Origin: SVTX01 sp045577415
GTDB lineage: Bacteria > Bacillota > Clostridia > Oscillospirales > CAG-272
Direction of reading: 5' to 3'
Assembly: GCA_045577415.1 (NCBI GenBank)
Contig: JAZNII010000094.1
Coordinates: 4,423-68,422 of the forward strand
Length of the DNA stretch: 64,000 nucleotides
This document shows positions 17,221 to 25,280 of this stretch, one piece after another. The notes under the pieces were generated by a model, which saw nothing but the letters and a program-made list of their open reading frames with translations, was not told where the DNA came from and searched no databases. The translations under genes were made by a program, and so were the position numbers. Each line of letters begins with the position of its first letter. Positions within the stretch are counted from its first letter, which is position 1.

Positions 17221-18189
17221 TTATATCTGCGTATAGAGACCAATAGGGATAAAAGCGGGGCAGTCTATTGCGAGAAACGACAAAAACGTTTGCATATCCG
17301 ATCCGTCAACTCTGAAAACAGGACAAAAATATATTTCTTTTCCGATTCCTGCGGCATGCATATTCAGCGTGTCTATTCTCCTGAGCTTAAGCGAGCAGAA
17401 ATCTGCGGCGCAAAACACATCCTCAAGTTTTAAGTTGTCCTCTCCCGATATTGCGAACTCAAAATATCTGTTTCTTGTTTTGGTGCGAATCGCGGTGTTT
17501 TGAGAAATAAAGGCTTTTCTCAAAAGCGCGTAACGGGTGTATCCGTTATTTCCGTGCAGATCGTAAACCGAAATTATCTTAAAAGAGTACTTGAATATAA
17601 GATCGTAAAAGGACAAGAGCTTGCCGTCGGCAGAGGTCTCGACGGGTAATATGCAATACTCACATTCCCCCTTGTATACGCTGTCGCATACATCTGTGGC
17701 GTTTTCAAAATATGCGGCGCGCGGAGAGCTTAACAATGCAGAAAATTGCAGATACGCGGCATCGTTATATGAGTTTTTTATGTATGCTATCCTCTCTGCG
17801 GCGTTCTCTGATATTGAAAGCTCGGATTCCTGCCATAGATTTTTCAATGCATTCTTGTTTTCAGAGTTTAATTTGCTGACAACCTCTTTAAACACAGTTA
17901 AGCGCTCAATGGTGGATAGCTTTGAAAATACTATATCCGCAATATGCCTGTTTTCGCTGATGATGTTTCCCGAGTCGGCTTTTCCCTCGGATTTTATAGA
18001 AAGAATAATACTTTTTATTATGTCGGTATCTCCGCCGTCGATCAGGATTGCCTCGGACAACTCAGAAAGATGCGCCAACCTCTCCTCAATTATAGATTCA
18101 AGAACACCTTCAAGCTCTGAAAGATTTGAAAGCGTTATTTCGGTATTGCTGCCCTCAAGCTCGGGAATATCCGAATAGATCAGTCCCAT
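17221..18189 (-). CDS. PheA-like protein: partial prephenate-dehydratase-type lobe plus ACT-like C-terminus, probably non-catalytic
   Basis: Protein of 322 residues. Residues 1-150 are helical without a recognised motif. Residues 155-210 (ending ECEYCILPVETSADG and DLIFKYSFKI) resemble the first lobe of prephenate dehydratase, where VPIENS and the following segment bind substrate. This is followed directly by YTRYALLRKA, like the TRF segment of the enzyme, so the second lobe of about 70 residues is missing. Residues 240-322 (LKLRRIDTL ... PIGLY) look like the ACT regulatory domain. The start codon overlaps the htpG stop (TGATG). I infer a sensor-like pseudoenzyme; similarity is by eye. Confidence 0.7.
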   Translation of the reverse strand: MGLIYSDIPELEGSNTEITLSNLSELEGVLESIIEERLAHLSELSEAILIDGGDTDIIKSIILSIKSEGKADSGNIISENRHIADIVFSKLSTIERLTVFKEVVSKLNSENKNALKNLWQESELSISENAAERIAYIKNSYNDAAYLQFSALLSSPRAAYFENATDVCDSVYKGECEYCILPVETSADGKLLSFYDLIFKYSFKIISVYDLHGNNGYTRYALLRKAFISQNTAIRTKTRNRYFEFAISGEDNLKLEDVFCAADFCSLKLRRIDTLNMHAAGIGKEIYFCPVFRVDGSDMQTFLSFLAIDCPAFIPIGLYTQI

Positions 18190-20048
18190 CAGAGCATCTC
18201 CAAAATCTTGAAGCTGTCGGCAAGGAATGCTTTAAGCTCGTCGGCGGTCATGTGTCTTTGAGAAATGAGAGTAAGACGGTAAATGTCCTTTGCGATAAGC
18301 CTTGCCTTATCGGTGTCGCTATCATTTATTGCGGCAAGCTTGGAGATAAGAGGAGAGGACGAATTAAGTACGAGAGTGTATTCCGTGGGGAAAGCTCCGC
18401 CCATATCCATGCCCATGCTTGCATACATCTTCATCATGTCCTCCATGCGTCGGGATTCCTCGGAGAGAGTAAGCAAGGCAGGAACGCTTGCATCCTTAAG
18501 AATCTCAAACTTGACATCGAGCTTTTCGTCGCCTACCGCGTCCTTAAAGAGGGAAGCAATAGCTTCGTTTTCAACCGCCTCGCCGTCACCCTTAAGTATA
18601 TCGGAGATGTCGGAGTCGATTCTCTTGTATTTGACGTCACTGTCGTTCATCTCGCACATGCCGATAAATTGGGTATCAAGCTGATGGTTGAGCAGTGCGA
18701 TCTTGATGCCTTCTGCCTCAAGCATTGAAATATATTGTGCTTGGAGAGCTTTATCGGTAGCGTAATATATCTCGCCCTTGTGTTTCTCCTCACAATCCTT
18801 GAGGTATTCGTCAGCGGTCATAAAGCTACCGTCGGTAAGCTCCAACAGATAACATTTCTTAACTCTGTCGTAGAATTTTTTGTCACGAAGCGCGGCGTAC
18901 TCAAAGAATATCTTAAGCTCGCTCCAGATCTTTTCGTATTTCTCTCTGTCATTGTTGCAAAGGGAGCAGATCTTGTCGGCAACCTTCTTTACGATGTGGG
19001 CGGATACCTTTTTAACGTAAGCGTTATCCTGGAGATAGCTTCTTGAAACATTCAAGGGAAGCTCGGGGCAATCAAGCACGCCTTTGAGCATAAGCAGAAA
19101 GTCGGGAATTACTTCCTTTATATCGTCTGCAACGAATACCTGATTGTAGAATAGCTTTACTTGACCCTCGTATGACTCATACTCGTTAAGTCTTGCAGGG
19201 AAATAAAGTATGCCCTTGAAATTGAGAGGATAGTCCGCATTAATGTGAATATGGAAAAGCGGTTCTTTATAATCGTGAAATACTTTCTTGTAAAATTCGC
19301 CGTATTCCTCATCGGTACAATCAGACGCGTTCTTGAGCCAAATCGGAGAGGTCTCGTTGATGGGGGTATCAACATTTTCTTCGGTATCTTCCGCGTTATC
19401 CTTGCTTTCATCTCCCTCAACTGTGAAGAAAATATCCACCGACATAAACGCGCAGTATTTATCAAGTATTTCACGTGTTTTGGCTTCTTCAAGATAAGCT
19501 GCCTCGTCGTCGGAAATATGCATAATAACGTCGGTACCGTGTTCTTTTCTGTCTCCGTCCTCAATTTCGTACTCTCCGGCACCGTTACAGACCCAACGGA
19601 GAGCCTTGGAATCGGTGTATGATTTAGTAACCACCTCTACTGTGTCGGAAACCATAAAAGAAGAATAAAAACCAAGACCGAAGTGACCGATTATGCCGTT
19701 ATTTTGGTTGTTCTCGTCATACTTCTGAATAAAATCAAGCGCTCCCGAAAGTGCTATGGAGCAGATATATTTTTCAAGCTCCTCCTCGGTCATACCAATG
19801 CCGTTGTCTGAAACGGTAAGGGTCTTTGCTTCTTTATCCAGGGTAACTCTTACCGCGTATTTTTCCTCGCCGCAGTCGTATTCTCCGAGAGATGCGAGCC
19901 TGCGAAGCTTGGTTATTGCGTCGGTCGCGTTGGAAACGATCTCTCGAAGAAAAATATCCTTTTCGGAATAAAGCCATTTTTTGATTATAGGGAATATATG
20001 GGCGGTCTCAACCGAAATACCGCCTTTTTTTGTGTTGTTTTCGCTCAT
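18189..20048 (-). CDS. htpG: Molecular chaperone HtpG (Hsp90)
   Basis: ATP-dependent Hsp90 chaperone of 619 residues. The N-terminal GHKL ATPase domain shows FLREIVSNATDAITKLR, DNGIGMTEEEL and IGHFGLGFYSSFMV; the middle domain has GILYFPAR and VLDCPELPLNVSRSYLQ; the C-terminal dimerisation domain is shorter and less conserved. An acidic insert near residues 215-235 (EGDESKDNAEDTEENVD) sits between the N and middle domains, like the charged linker of eukaryotic Hsp90. It is the first gene of its operon and has its own promoter. Confidence 0.97.
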   Translation of the reverse strand: MSENNTKKGGISVETAHIFPIIKKWLYSEKDIFLREIVSNATDAITKLRRLASLGEYDCGEEKYAVRVTLDKEAKTLTVSDNGIGMTEEELEKYICSIALSGALDFIQKYDENNQNNGIIGHFGLGFYSSFMVSDTVEVVTKSYTDSKALRWVCNGAGEYEIEDGDRKEHGTDVIMHISDDEAAYLEEAKTREILDKYCAFMSVDIFFTVEGDESKDNAEDTEENVDTPINETSPIWLKNASDCTDEEYGEFYKKVFHDYKEPLFHIHINADYPLNFKGILYFPARLNEYESYEGQVKLFYNQVFVADDIKEVIPDFLLMLKGVLDCPELPLNVSRSYLQDNAYVKKVSAHIVKKVADKICSLCNNDREKYEKIWSELKIFFEYAALRDKKFYDRVKKCYLLELTDGSFMTADEYLKDCEEKHKGEIYYATDKALQAQYISMLEAEGIKIALLNHQLDTQFIGMCEMNDSDVKYKRIDSDISDILKGDGEAVENEAIASLFKDAVGDEKLDVKFEILKDASVPALLTLSEESRRMEDMMKMYASMGMDMGGAFPTEYTLVLNSSSPLISKLAAINDSDTDKARLIAKDIYRLTLISQRHMTADELKAFLADSFKILEML

Positions 20049-20091
20049 TTTTTACCTCAAGTTTTGAAATTTAATATAATTGCACAAATTT

Positions 20092-20120
20092 ATTATATAC
20101 CTTTTTTGTTTATAAGTCAA
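20092..20120 (-). promoter_or_regulatory. Promoter of htpG
   Basis: Minus strand TTGACT (20115-20120), 17-bp spacer, TATAAT (20092-20097). No CIRCE-like inverted repeat is visible near it. Confidence 0.8.
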
Positions 20121-20201
20121 TAGGAATGGAGTGCAGAGACGCAAAGTTTTTAATTTATTTAAAAATTATTATATATTCACAGATTAATAACATCTGCATT
20201 G

Positions 20202-20207
20202 TATAAT
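20202..20207 (+). promoter_or_regulatory. Candidate -10 box for ispE
   Basis: TATAAT 35 bp upstream of the chosen ispE start; no convincing -35 box at the right distance. Confidence 0.4.
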
Positions 20208-20241
20208 GAATGTATATTTATGTCGAATCGGAGGGTGTGTA

Positions 20242-21105
20242 ATGACCATAACAATTCCCGCGTATGCAAAGATAAATTTGTTTTTGGATATAGATTCTTT
20301 AAGGGATAATGGATATCACAATATTGTCAGTATTATGCAGAGTGTAAGCTTGCATGACGATATTACGGTGTCATATTCTTCTGATGATGTCAAAAGCATA
20401 AGCGTTTTCTGTGACAATTTCGACATTCCTTGCGATAAAAGCAATCTTGTTTACAAGGCGGCGGACATCTTTCCCGCAACCGGAAAAATCAACGTCAACA
20501 TCTGTAAACGCATCCCCGTCTCCGCAGGTCTTGCGGGAGGAAGCGCCGATGCTGCGGCAACTCTTATTGCTTTGAATGAGGTGACAGGTAACAGACTTTC
20601 AGAGGACGAGCTTTGCACGCTTGGCGCCCGTCTCGGCGCAGACGTTCCTTTCTGCATAAAGAGAGGCGCTTGTCTTGTAGAGGGAATAGGCGAGAAATTG
20701 ACACCCGTAGCATCAATGCCACGTTTTCCTATCGTAATAGCTAAAAAAGGAGAGGGAATGTCCACTCCTGCCGCATATAAGGCTCTTGACGTAAAATTTG
20801 ATAATTTTACCGATTATGTCCCCAATACCGGACGCTGTGATATTCTTTTTGATCCCGATAGCCGTTTTAATCCCGAAAGCTTTTGCAGAGGATTGTTCAA
20901 TATTTTTGAGACGGTAGTCGAGTCTGAAAGACCTGCGGTTACAGAGTTGAAGGAGATAATGCTTTCAGCGAATGCCGCGGGCGCTATGATGAGCGGAAGC
21001 GGAACCTCGGTCTTTGGAATATTTGACAACGAGACCGACGCCAAAGGCGCATTGACCGATCTGAAGGCTTGCGGAGCAGAGGCTCATCTGTGTTATCCGT
21101 TGTGA
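20242..21105 (+). CDS. ispE: 4-diphosphocytidyl-2-C-methyl-D-erythritol kinase
   Basis: GHMP kinase of the MEP isoprenoid pathway, about 287 residues. The start is placed at ATG 20242 because GGAGG lies 7 nt upstream and the family N-terminus (PAYAKINLFLDI) follows at once. The ATP-binding glycine-rich loop is PVSAGLAGGSADAAAT, and the C-terminal motif GAMMSGSGTSVFGIF is intact. Other MEP-pathway genes of this window are dxr and ispG in the cluster at 51951-55421. A bidirectional hairpin separates it from acpP. Confidence 0.96.
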   Translation: MTITIPAYAKINLFLDIDSLRDNGYHNIVSIMQSVSLHDDITVSYSSDDVKSISVFCDNFDIPCDKSNLVYKAADIFPATGKINVNICKRIPVSAGLAGGSADAAATLIALNEVTGNRLSEDELCTLGARLGADVPFCIKRGACLVEGIGEKLTPVASMPRFPIVIAKKGEGMSTPAAYKALDVKFDNFTDYVPNTGRCDILFDPDSRFNPESFCRGLFNIFETVVESERPAVTELKEIMLSANAAGAMMSGSGTSVFGIFDNETDAKGALTDLKACGAEAHLCYPL

Positions 21106-21115
21106 TAAAAACAAA

Positions 21116-21144
21116 ATCCGCATCTGCCAAAAACAGATGCGGAT
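21116..21144. terminator. Bidirectional terminator between ispE and acpP
   Basis: Arms ATCCGCATCTG (21116-21126) and CAGATGCGGAT (21134-21144), 7-base loop CCAAAAA. Confidence 0.85.
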
Positions 21145-21161
21145 AATGTATTAAAAATAAC

Positions 21162-21386
21162 TCAGGTATGAGACTCAAGGTAATCTACAACGTCACCAAC
21201 GGTAATGAAGCCGTGCAGATCTTCGTCCTCGATCGTAAGATCGAATTTTTCCTCGCAAAGCATAACGAGGTCTGCCAATTCTATGGAATTGATACCAAGA
21301 TCAGAAGCAAGCTCTGCGTCAAGAGTAATAACCTCTTCCTTTACCTGAAGTTCTTCCATAAGAATATTTTTGAGTGTTTCAAACAT
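21162..21386 (-). CDS. acpP: Acyl carrier protein
   Basis: Acidic 74-residue carrier that bears acyl chains on phosphopantetheine during fatty-acid synthesis. The modified serine is in DLGINSIELADL, where the usual DSL/DSI tripeptide reads NSI, so an Asn replaces the conserved Asp before the serine. The start is set at ATG 21386 with GGAG 9 nt upstream; the upstream in-frame ATG extension has no ribosome site. It is a single gene with its own perfect promoter and no fab genes beside it, so a dedicated role other than bulk fatty-acid synthesis is possible. Confidence 0.92.
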   Translation of the reverse strand: MFETLKNILMEELQVKEEVITLDAELASDLGINSIELADLVMLCEEKFDLTIEDEDLHGFITVGDVVDYLESHT

Positions 21387-21430
21387 ATCAAAATCTCCAA
21401 TCCGTCGCAAAAGCGACATATATTGACTAT

Positions 21431-21459
21431 ATTATATATATTTTTTGCAGCTTTGTCAA
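21431..21459 (-). promoter_or_regulatory. Perfect consensus promoter of acpP
   Basis: Minus strand TTGACA (21454-21459), 17-bp spacer, TATAAT (21431-21436). Confidence 0.85.
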
Positions 21460-21519
21460 GCAATTTTTGAAAAAAGTTGTATTTTGTCATTTTTATAAAA
21501 ATTTATTTCTAAGAAGGGA

Positions 21520-23835
21520 GTGGGAACGATCAACGTTTTTTATAGAAGACCCTTATTTTTGTCTTGTGTTACGTTCTTGCTCTTTTCGGTAATAGGTTAT
21601 TTTGTCCCCGGCAGTTATAAGCTTCTTTTGTTATCGATTGCGATTTTAGTTGCAGTAGTATTTTTTCTCTTGCGCTTTGTGCTAAAAAGAATTTCTCCCT
21701 TTGTTTTTTTATGTGCGGTGTTATCGGTCCTTATGTCGGTTACTGCTCTGAGTTCTTCGTATCTTTTTTTCAACGTTGAAGCAAAGGCGATAGAGAAATA
21801 TCATAACGAATATCACAGTATTGAAGGTTTAGTAATATCAGAACGCTATTACGGAACAAACCTTTCGGGATTTGACGTTATAGTTACTGAGATCGACGGC
21901 AAGGCTACCTATCATAAGGCAACCCTGTCATGCCAATACACGTCGATTTTAAATTCGGGAGATAAGTTCGAAGCAAAGGTGTACGGTGCCGCTTTTGAGA
22001 GTACTTCGGGAAGCTACAACGAGAAACTTGCGATGCACTCTGACAGGATATTTATTGATTATTTGTCGGAGGATGAATTTGCGGTTGAGATAATTGATGA
22101 AAACGTATTTCACCCTAAGCTCTTTTTTAAAGATCTTAATAAAAGAATATCCTCGGTATTTAGACAGAAGCTTGACGGACAGACCGCCGACATGTGTTCT
22201 GCTATCTTTCTCGGCAATAGGGATGCATTATCAAATACAGTGAGACGCGACTTTACCAGAGCAGGGGCGGCGCATATCCTTGCGCTCAGTGGAATGCACA
22301 TGAGCATTATTATGGGATTTTTTATGCTCGTGCTTAAAAAACTGAGAATCGATCGCAAGATTATCGCAGTTATTCTTTCAGTGTGTGCCGTATTTTATCT
22401 TTTTCTTACGGGATTTCAGATATCTGCGGCAAGGTCGGTGATCATGCTGCTCTGCGTTTATGCATCGTGGCTTTTGAAACAATCACCCGACCCTTTGACG
22501 TCTCTTATGATATCCGCGACGGCACTTATGCTGATGTTCCCGGGATCGGTCATTGATGCCGCGTATTGGATGTCATTTGCGGCAACTCTCGGTATTCTTG
22601 TTTATATGCAACCGTTTACCGAGCATATAAGAGACTTGCTCTCACCTTACAATATACCGAATTTCTTGAAAAGATGGGTAATAAGGTTAACGGCTTTTAT
22701 CGCAACGTCGATCTTTGCTATGGTTCCTCTAATCATAGTACTATGTATCTTTATCAAGCAATATTCGTTTTATTCAATTATTTCGTCCGTGGTATTGTCA
22801 CTGCCAACGGCGGGAATTATATTAATATCCTTGCTGTTTATCATTTTTTCAAATGTAGGAGCGATCTCTGCTTTTTTAGCTAACGCATTGACTACTCTGA
22901 CCGAATTTATGATCGGATTTTGCGAAAATCTCTCGGATACCGAAAACGCCGTTGTTTCGTTGAACTATCCCTTTATTCTGATCATAGCAGCTATTATAGG
23001 TATAGCTTTGATGTATTCCTTGATTGTCGATCATAGAAATATGTTTATTTCCTTGATCCCATACGTTGTTGCAATAATTATCTTTGTTTCCGCAATTTCG
23101 TTATATATCGGTTCGGGACGTGGAGGTGTTAACGTAACGTACATAAACGCATCATCGCAAACGGATATGCTGGTCATGACCGATAGTATCGGAAACGCTG
23201 TGATATGCGATGTGGGAGGCGGAAGTAAGTCGTCATATTATCTGGCATTGGATACTCTGTATTCCGAGAGAGCGACCGAGATCAAGTCTATCGTGTTGAC
23301 TAAGTATGCCACGATCCATTCCTCATCATTATATGAAATGTTTACGTCTGAAAAGGTGAGAGAACTGTGGGTTCCATATCCTGAGACCGATGATGATTAT
23401 TATAAAATGATGTTCGTGTCGGAGCTTGCAGAAAGGTATGGGGTAGAAGTACGCGTTTATGAATATGGAGAACGCTTATATGTTTTTGAGCATACGACCA
23501 TAGTTATAAACAATTATTATATTGACCGCTCTGTGAGACCTATTTCCTTGGTTTCGGTTACCACGAGAAATGATAGATTGACGTATTGCTCGCCTGCATT
23601 CAACGAATGTGACGCAACAGACGATATCTATGCCGAGTTTTGCAAATCTGAGTTTATAGTTTTCGGAGACGCGGGACCGAAGTCAAAAACCTATTACAGT
23701 ATTCCCCCAAACGACGTTACCGAGGTTGTGGCGTTTAGTGACGATATTAGAGTTTCTTATTTTAAAGAAAACGGGACGAACAACGCAAAATACTATAAGG
23801 TTTCGGATGTTTGCAGATTTAGGTTAGAAGAATAA
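21520..23835 (+). CDS. comEC: ComEC/Rec2-family DNA-uptake channel protein with degenerate metallo-beta-lactamase domain
   Basis: Polytopic membrane protein of about 771 residues. The N-terminal OB-like part follows two membrane segments, then comes the Competence domain (AAHILALSGMHMSIIMG, FQISAARSVIMLL, DAAYWMSFAATLGIL) with many membrane helices to about residue 530. The C-terminal region (from about 537) lines up with the ComEC metallo-beta-lactamase domain, but the metal-binding HxHxDH position reads LTKYATIHSSS, so the nuclease centre is lost. The start is uncertain: GTG 21520 overlaps the GGGAG ribosome site, while an ATC at 21529 has ideal spacing. The phosphoesterase gene follows 17 bp downstream. 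Confidence 0.9.
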   Translation: MGTINVFYRRPLFLSCVTFLLFSVIGYFVPGSYKLLLLSIAILVAVVFFLLRFVLKRISPFVFLCAVLSVLMSVTALSSSYLFFNVEAKAIEKYHNEYHSIEGLVISERYYGTNLSGFDVIVTEIDGKATYHKATLSCQYTSILNSGDKFEAKVYGAAFESTSGSYNEKLAMHSDRIFIDYLSEDEFAVEIIDENVFHPKLFFKDLNKRISSVFRQKLDGQTADMCSAIFLGNRDALSNTVRRDFTRAGAAHILALSGMHMSIIMGFFMLVLKKLRIDRKIIAVILSVCAVFYLFLTGFQISAARSVIMLLCVYASWLLKQSPDPLTSLMISATALMLMFPGSVIDAAYWMSFAATLGILVYMQPFTEHIRDLLSPYNIPNFLKRWVIRLTAFIATSIFAMVPLIIVLCIFIKQYSFYSIISSVVLSLPTAGIILISLLFIIFSNVGAISAFLANALTTLTEFMIGFCENLSDTENAVVSLNYPFILIIAAIIGIALMYSLIVDHRNMFISLIPYVVAIIIFVSAISLYIGSGRGGVNVTYINASSQTDMLVMTDSIGNAVICDVGGGSKSSYYLALDTLYSERATEIKSIVLTKYATIHSSSLYEMFTSEKVRELWVPYPETDDDYYKMMFVSELAERYGVEVRVYEYGERLYVFEHTTIVINNYYIDRSVRPISLVSVTTRNDRLTYCSPAFNECDATDDIYAEFCKSEFIVFGDAGPKSKTYYSIPPNDVTEVVAFSDDIRVSYFKENGTNNAKYYKVSDVCRFRLEE

Positions 23836-23852
23836 AAAAGGAAAACAGACAA

Positions 23853-24656
23853 ATGAAAATCAGTAAATATAAAATAGAGACAGACAAGAAGGGAATTTGC
23901 CTTAAGCTGGCGGTTGTGTCCGATCTTCACGCAAGACCTTATAAACAAGTAGTTGAAGCGTTAGAAACGATAAAACCCGACGCGATCCTCATGCCGGGAG
24001 ACATCGTAGAGATCGCGGCAGATTACATGAATAAAAGAAATCAAAACGGATTGAATTTTCTTGAGACCGCATCAAGGATTGCACCATGCTACTATTGCTA
24101 CGGAAATCACGAGATCTTTTATTCCCACGCTAAATTTGGGCATTCCAAAACTCCTGATGAAAAATTAGGATTGGAGTATCTGGATCGCATCAACTCTTAC
24201 GGTATAAATATAGTGAACGATAAATATACAGAGATAAAGCTTTCAGGCAAAAACGGTAGTCAAGATGTAGAAAAGATCTTGGTGGGAGGACTTGTTTGCG
24301 GCAGAGATATGGATCCATCGCTAAATATGCCGTTGCCAAATTTTGAATTTCTGTCTGAATTTAACGCGGAAGATGGATTTAAGATATTACTGTGCCACTA
24401 TCCGCATTATTATGAAAAGCATCTCAAGGGTTCGAGCTTTGATCTGATACTGTCGGGACACGCTCACGGTGGACAGTGGAGATTTTTCGGCAGGGCGGTA
24501 TATGCGCCGCATCAAGGCATATTGCCCCAATACACATCGGGAATATATGACGGCAGACACATTATCAGCCGCGGAGCTTCAAACAACGTAAAGCCGATCC
24601 CTCGCCTTTTCAATCCGTGTGAGGTCTTGGAAATACAGATCGAAAGTAAAAAATAG
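23853..24656 (+). CDS. Calcineurin-like metallophosphoesterase (YkuE-type)
   Basis: Binuclear metal phosphoesterase of 267 residues. Metal-ligand motifs appear in order: VVSDLHARPYK (DxH), LMPGDIVE (GDxxE), CYGNHEIF (GNHE), LLCHYPHY, and SGHAHGGQWRF (GHxH). No signal peptide or membrane segment is clear at the N-terminus. It follows comEC closely, so the pair is cotranscribed and ends at a strong hairpin. In Bacillus, YkuE-like proteins act at the envelope, but the substrate here is unknown. Confidence 0.93.
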   Translation: MKISKYKIETDKKGICLKLAVVSDLHARPYKQVVEALETIKPDAILMPGDIVEIAADYMNKRNQNGLNFLETASRIAPCYYCYGNHEIFYSHAKFGHSKTPDEKLGLEYLDRINSYGINIVNDKYTEIKLSGKNGSQDVEKILVGGLVCGRDMDPSLNMPLPNFEFLSEFNAEDGFKILLCHYPHYYEKHLKGSSFDLILSGHAHGGQWRFFGRAVYAPHQGILPQYTSGIYDGRHIISRGASNNVKPIPRLFNPCEVLEIQIESKK

Positions 24657-24665
24657 TAAAAAACG

Positions 24666-24696
24666 ATACGGGAATCAGTGTTACTGATTCCCGTAT
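24666..24696. terminator. Bidirectional terminator
   Basis: Perfect 14-bp arms ATACGGGAATCAGT (24666-24679) and ACTGATTCCCGTAT (24683-24696) with a 3-base loop, between the phosphoesterase and the convergent BofC-C-like gene. The right arm overlaps the 3' end of the latter. Confidence 0.9.
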
Positions 24697-25157
24697 TTTA
24701 TACAACCAAGCTCATCTAAAATCTTGTCAAGCTCTTTGTCGCTGTTTACCTTTATTCCGATTGAGAGATCCTGTCTGTCGGAGGCGGGTAGTGAAGCAAT
24801 AACGATGCTTTTCTCGTCAACAAGTAAGTTTTCCTCGTTATATATTCCTACCATGCCGTTATGATCCTTAACAGTATAGTGTGTTTCGATCTTATTGTCT
24901 TGCGGTTGGGCATCGGATTGATTAATTCCCATATTCGAGCCATCTGCATCGCAAATAGACGCGTTTTGAGCCTTCAACTGTCTTGTTAACGAGTTTATAA
25001 CGGTACGAAGATCAAATATTCTGTTTTTGAGATCGTTTATGCCTGATCTCATTTTATTATACGATTCTTTAGCTTTATAATTTGAATAGGCGCTAAGGAG
25101 CGATGCTGAAAGCAACGCAGTCGCAGTAGCAAACCGAGCCATTTTTACAAGTTTCAT
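24681..25157 (-). CDS. Membrane-anchored coiled-coil protein with BofC-C-like domain
   Basis: Protein of 158 residues: basic start and membrane anchor (about residues 8-25), a coiled-coil-like stretch (about 30-65), a polar linker, then HYTVKDHNGMVGIYNEEN to the end, with SLPASDRQDL and ELDKILDELG. This C-terminal pattern (a beta hairpin with GxxxIY, then SLPxxDR and EELxxIL) matches the C-terminal domain of BofC, an intercompartmental signalling protein of sporulation, as found on many clostridial envelope proteins. The call is by eye. It is divergent from the class A penicillin-binding protein gene. Confidence 0.72.
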   Translation of the reverse strand: MKLVKMARFATATALLSASLLSAYSNYKAKESYNKMRSGINDLKNRIFDLRTVINSLTRQLKAQNASICDADGSNMGINQSDAQPQDNKIETHYTVKDHNGMVGIYNEENLLVDEKSIVIASLPASDRQDLSIGIKVNSDKELDKILDELGCIKYGNQ

Positions 25158-25220
25158 CTATATATACCTCTGCTTATCATAAGAATTAAAAATTACACTC
25201 GTATTTTTTGCAGCTTTAAC

Positions 25221-25229
25221 TGATATAAT
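25221..25229 (+). promoter_or_regulatory. Extended -10 promoter element for the penicillin-binding protein gene
   Basis: TGATATAAT, an extended -10 (TGnTATAAT), 52 bp upstream of the start codon; no clear -35 box. Confidence 0.5.
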
Positions 25230-25280
25230 TCGTCTTTTGCGGAAAAATATATTTGCGGAAGTAACGGAGGGTAAATAAAG

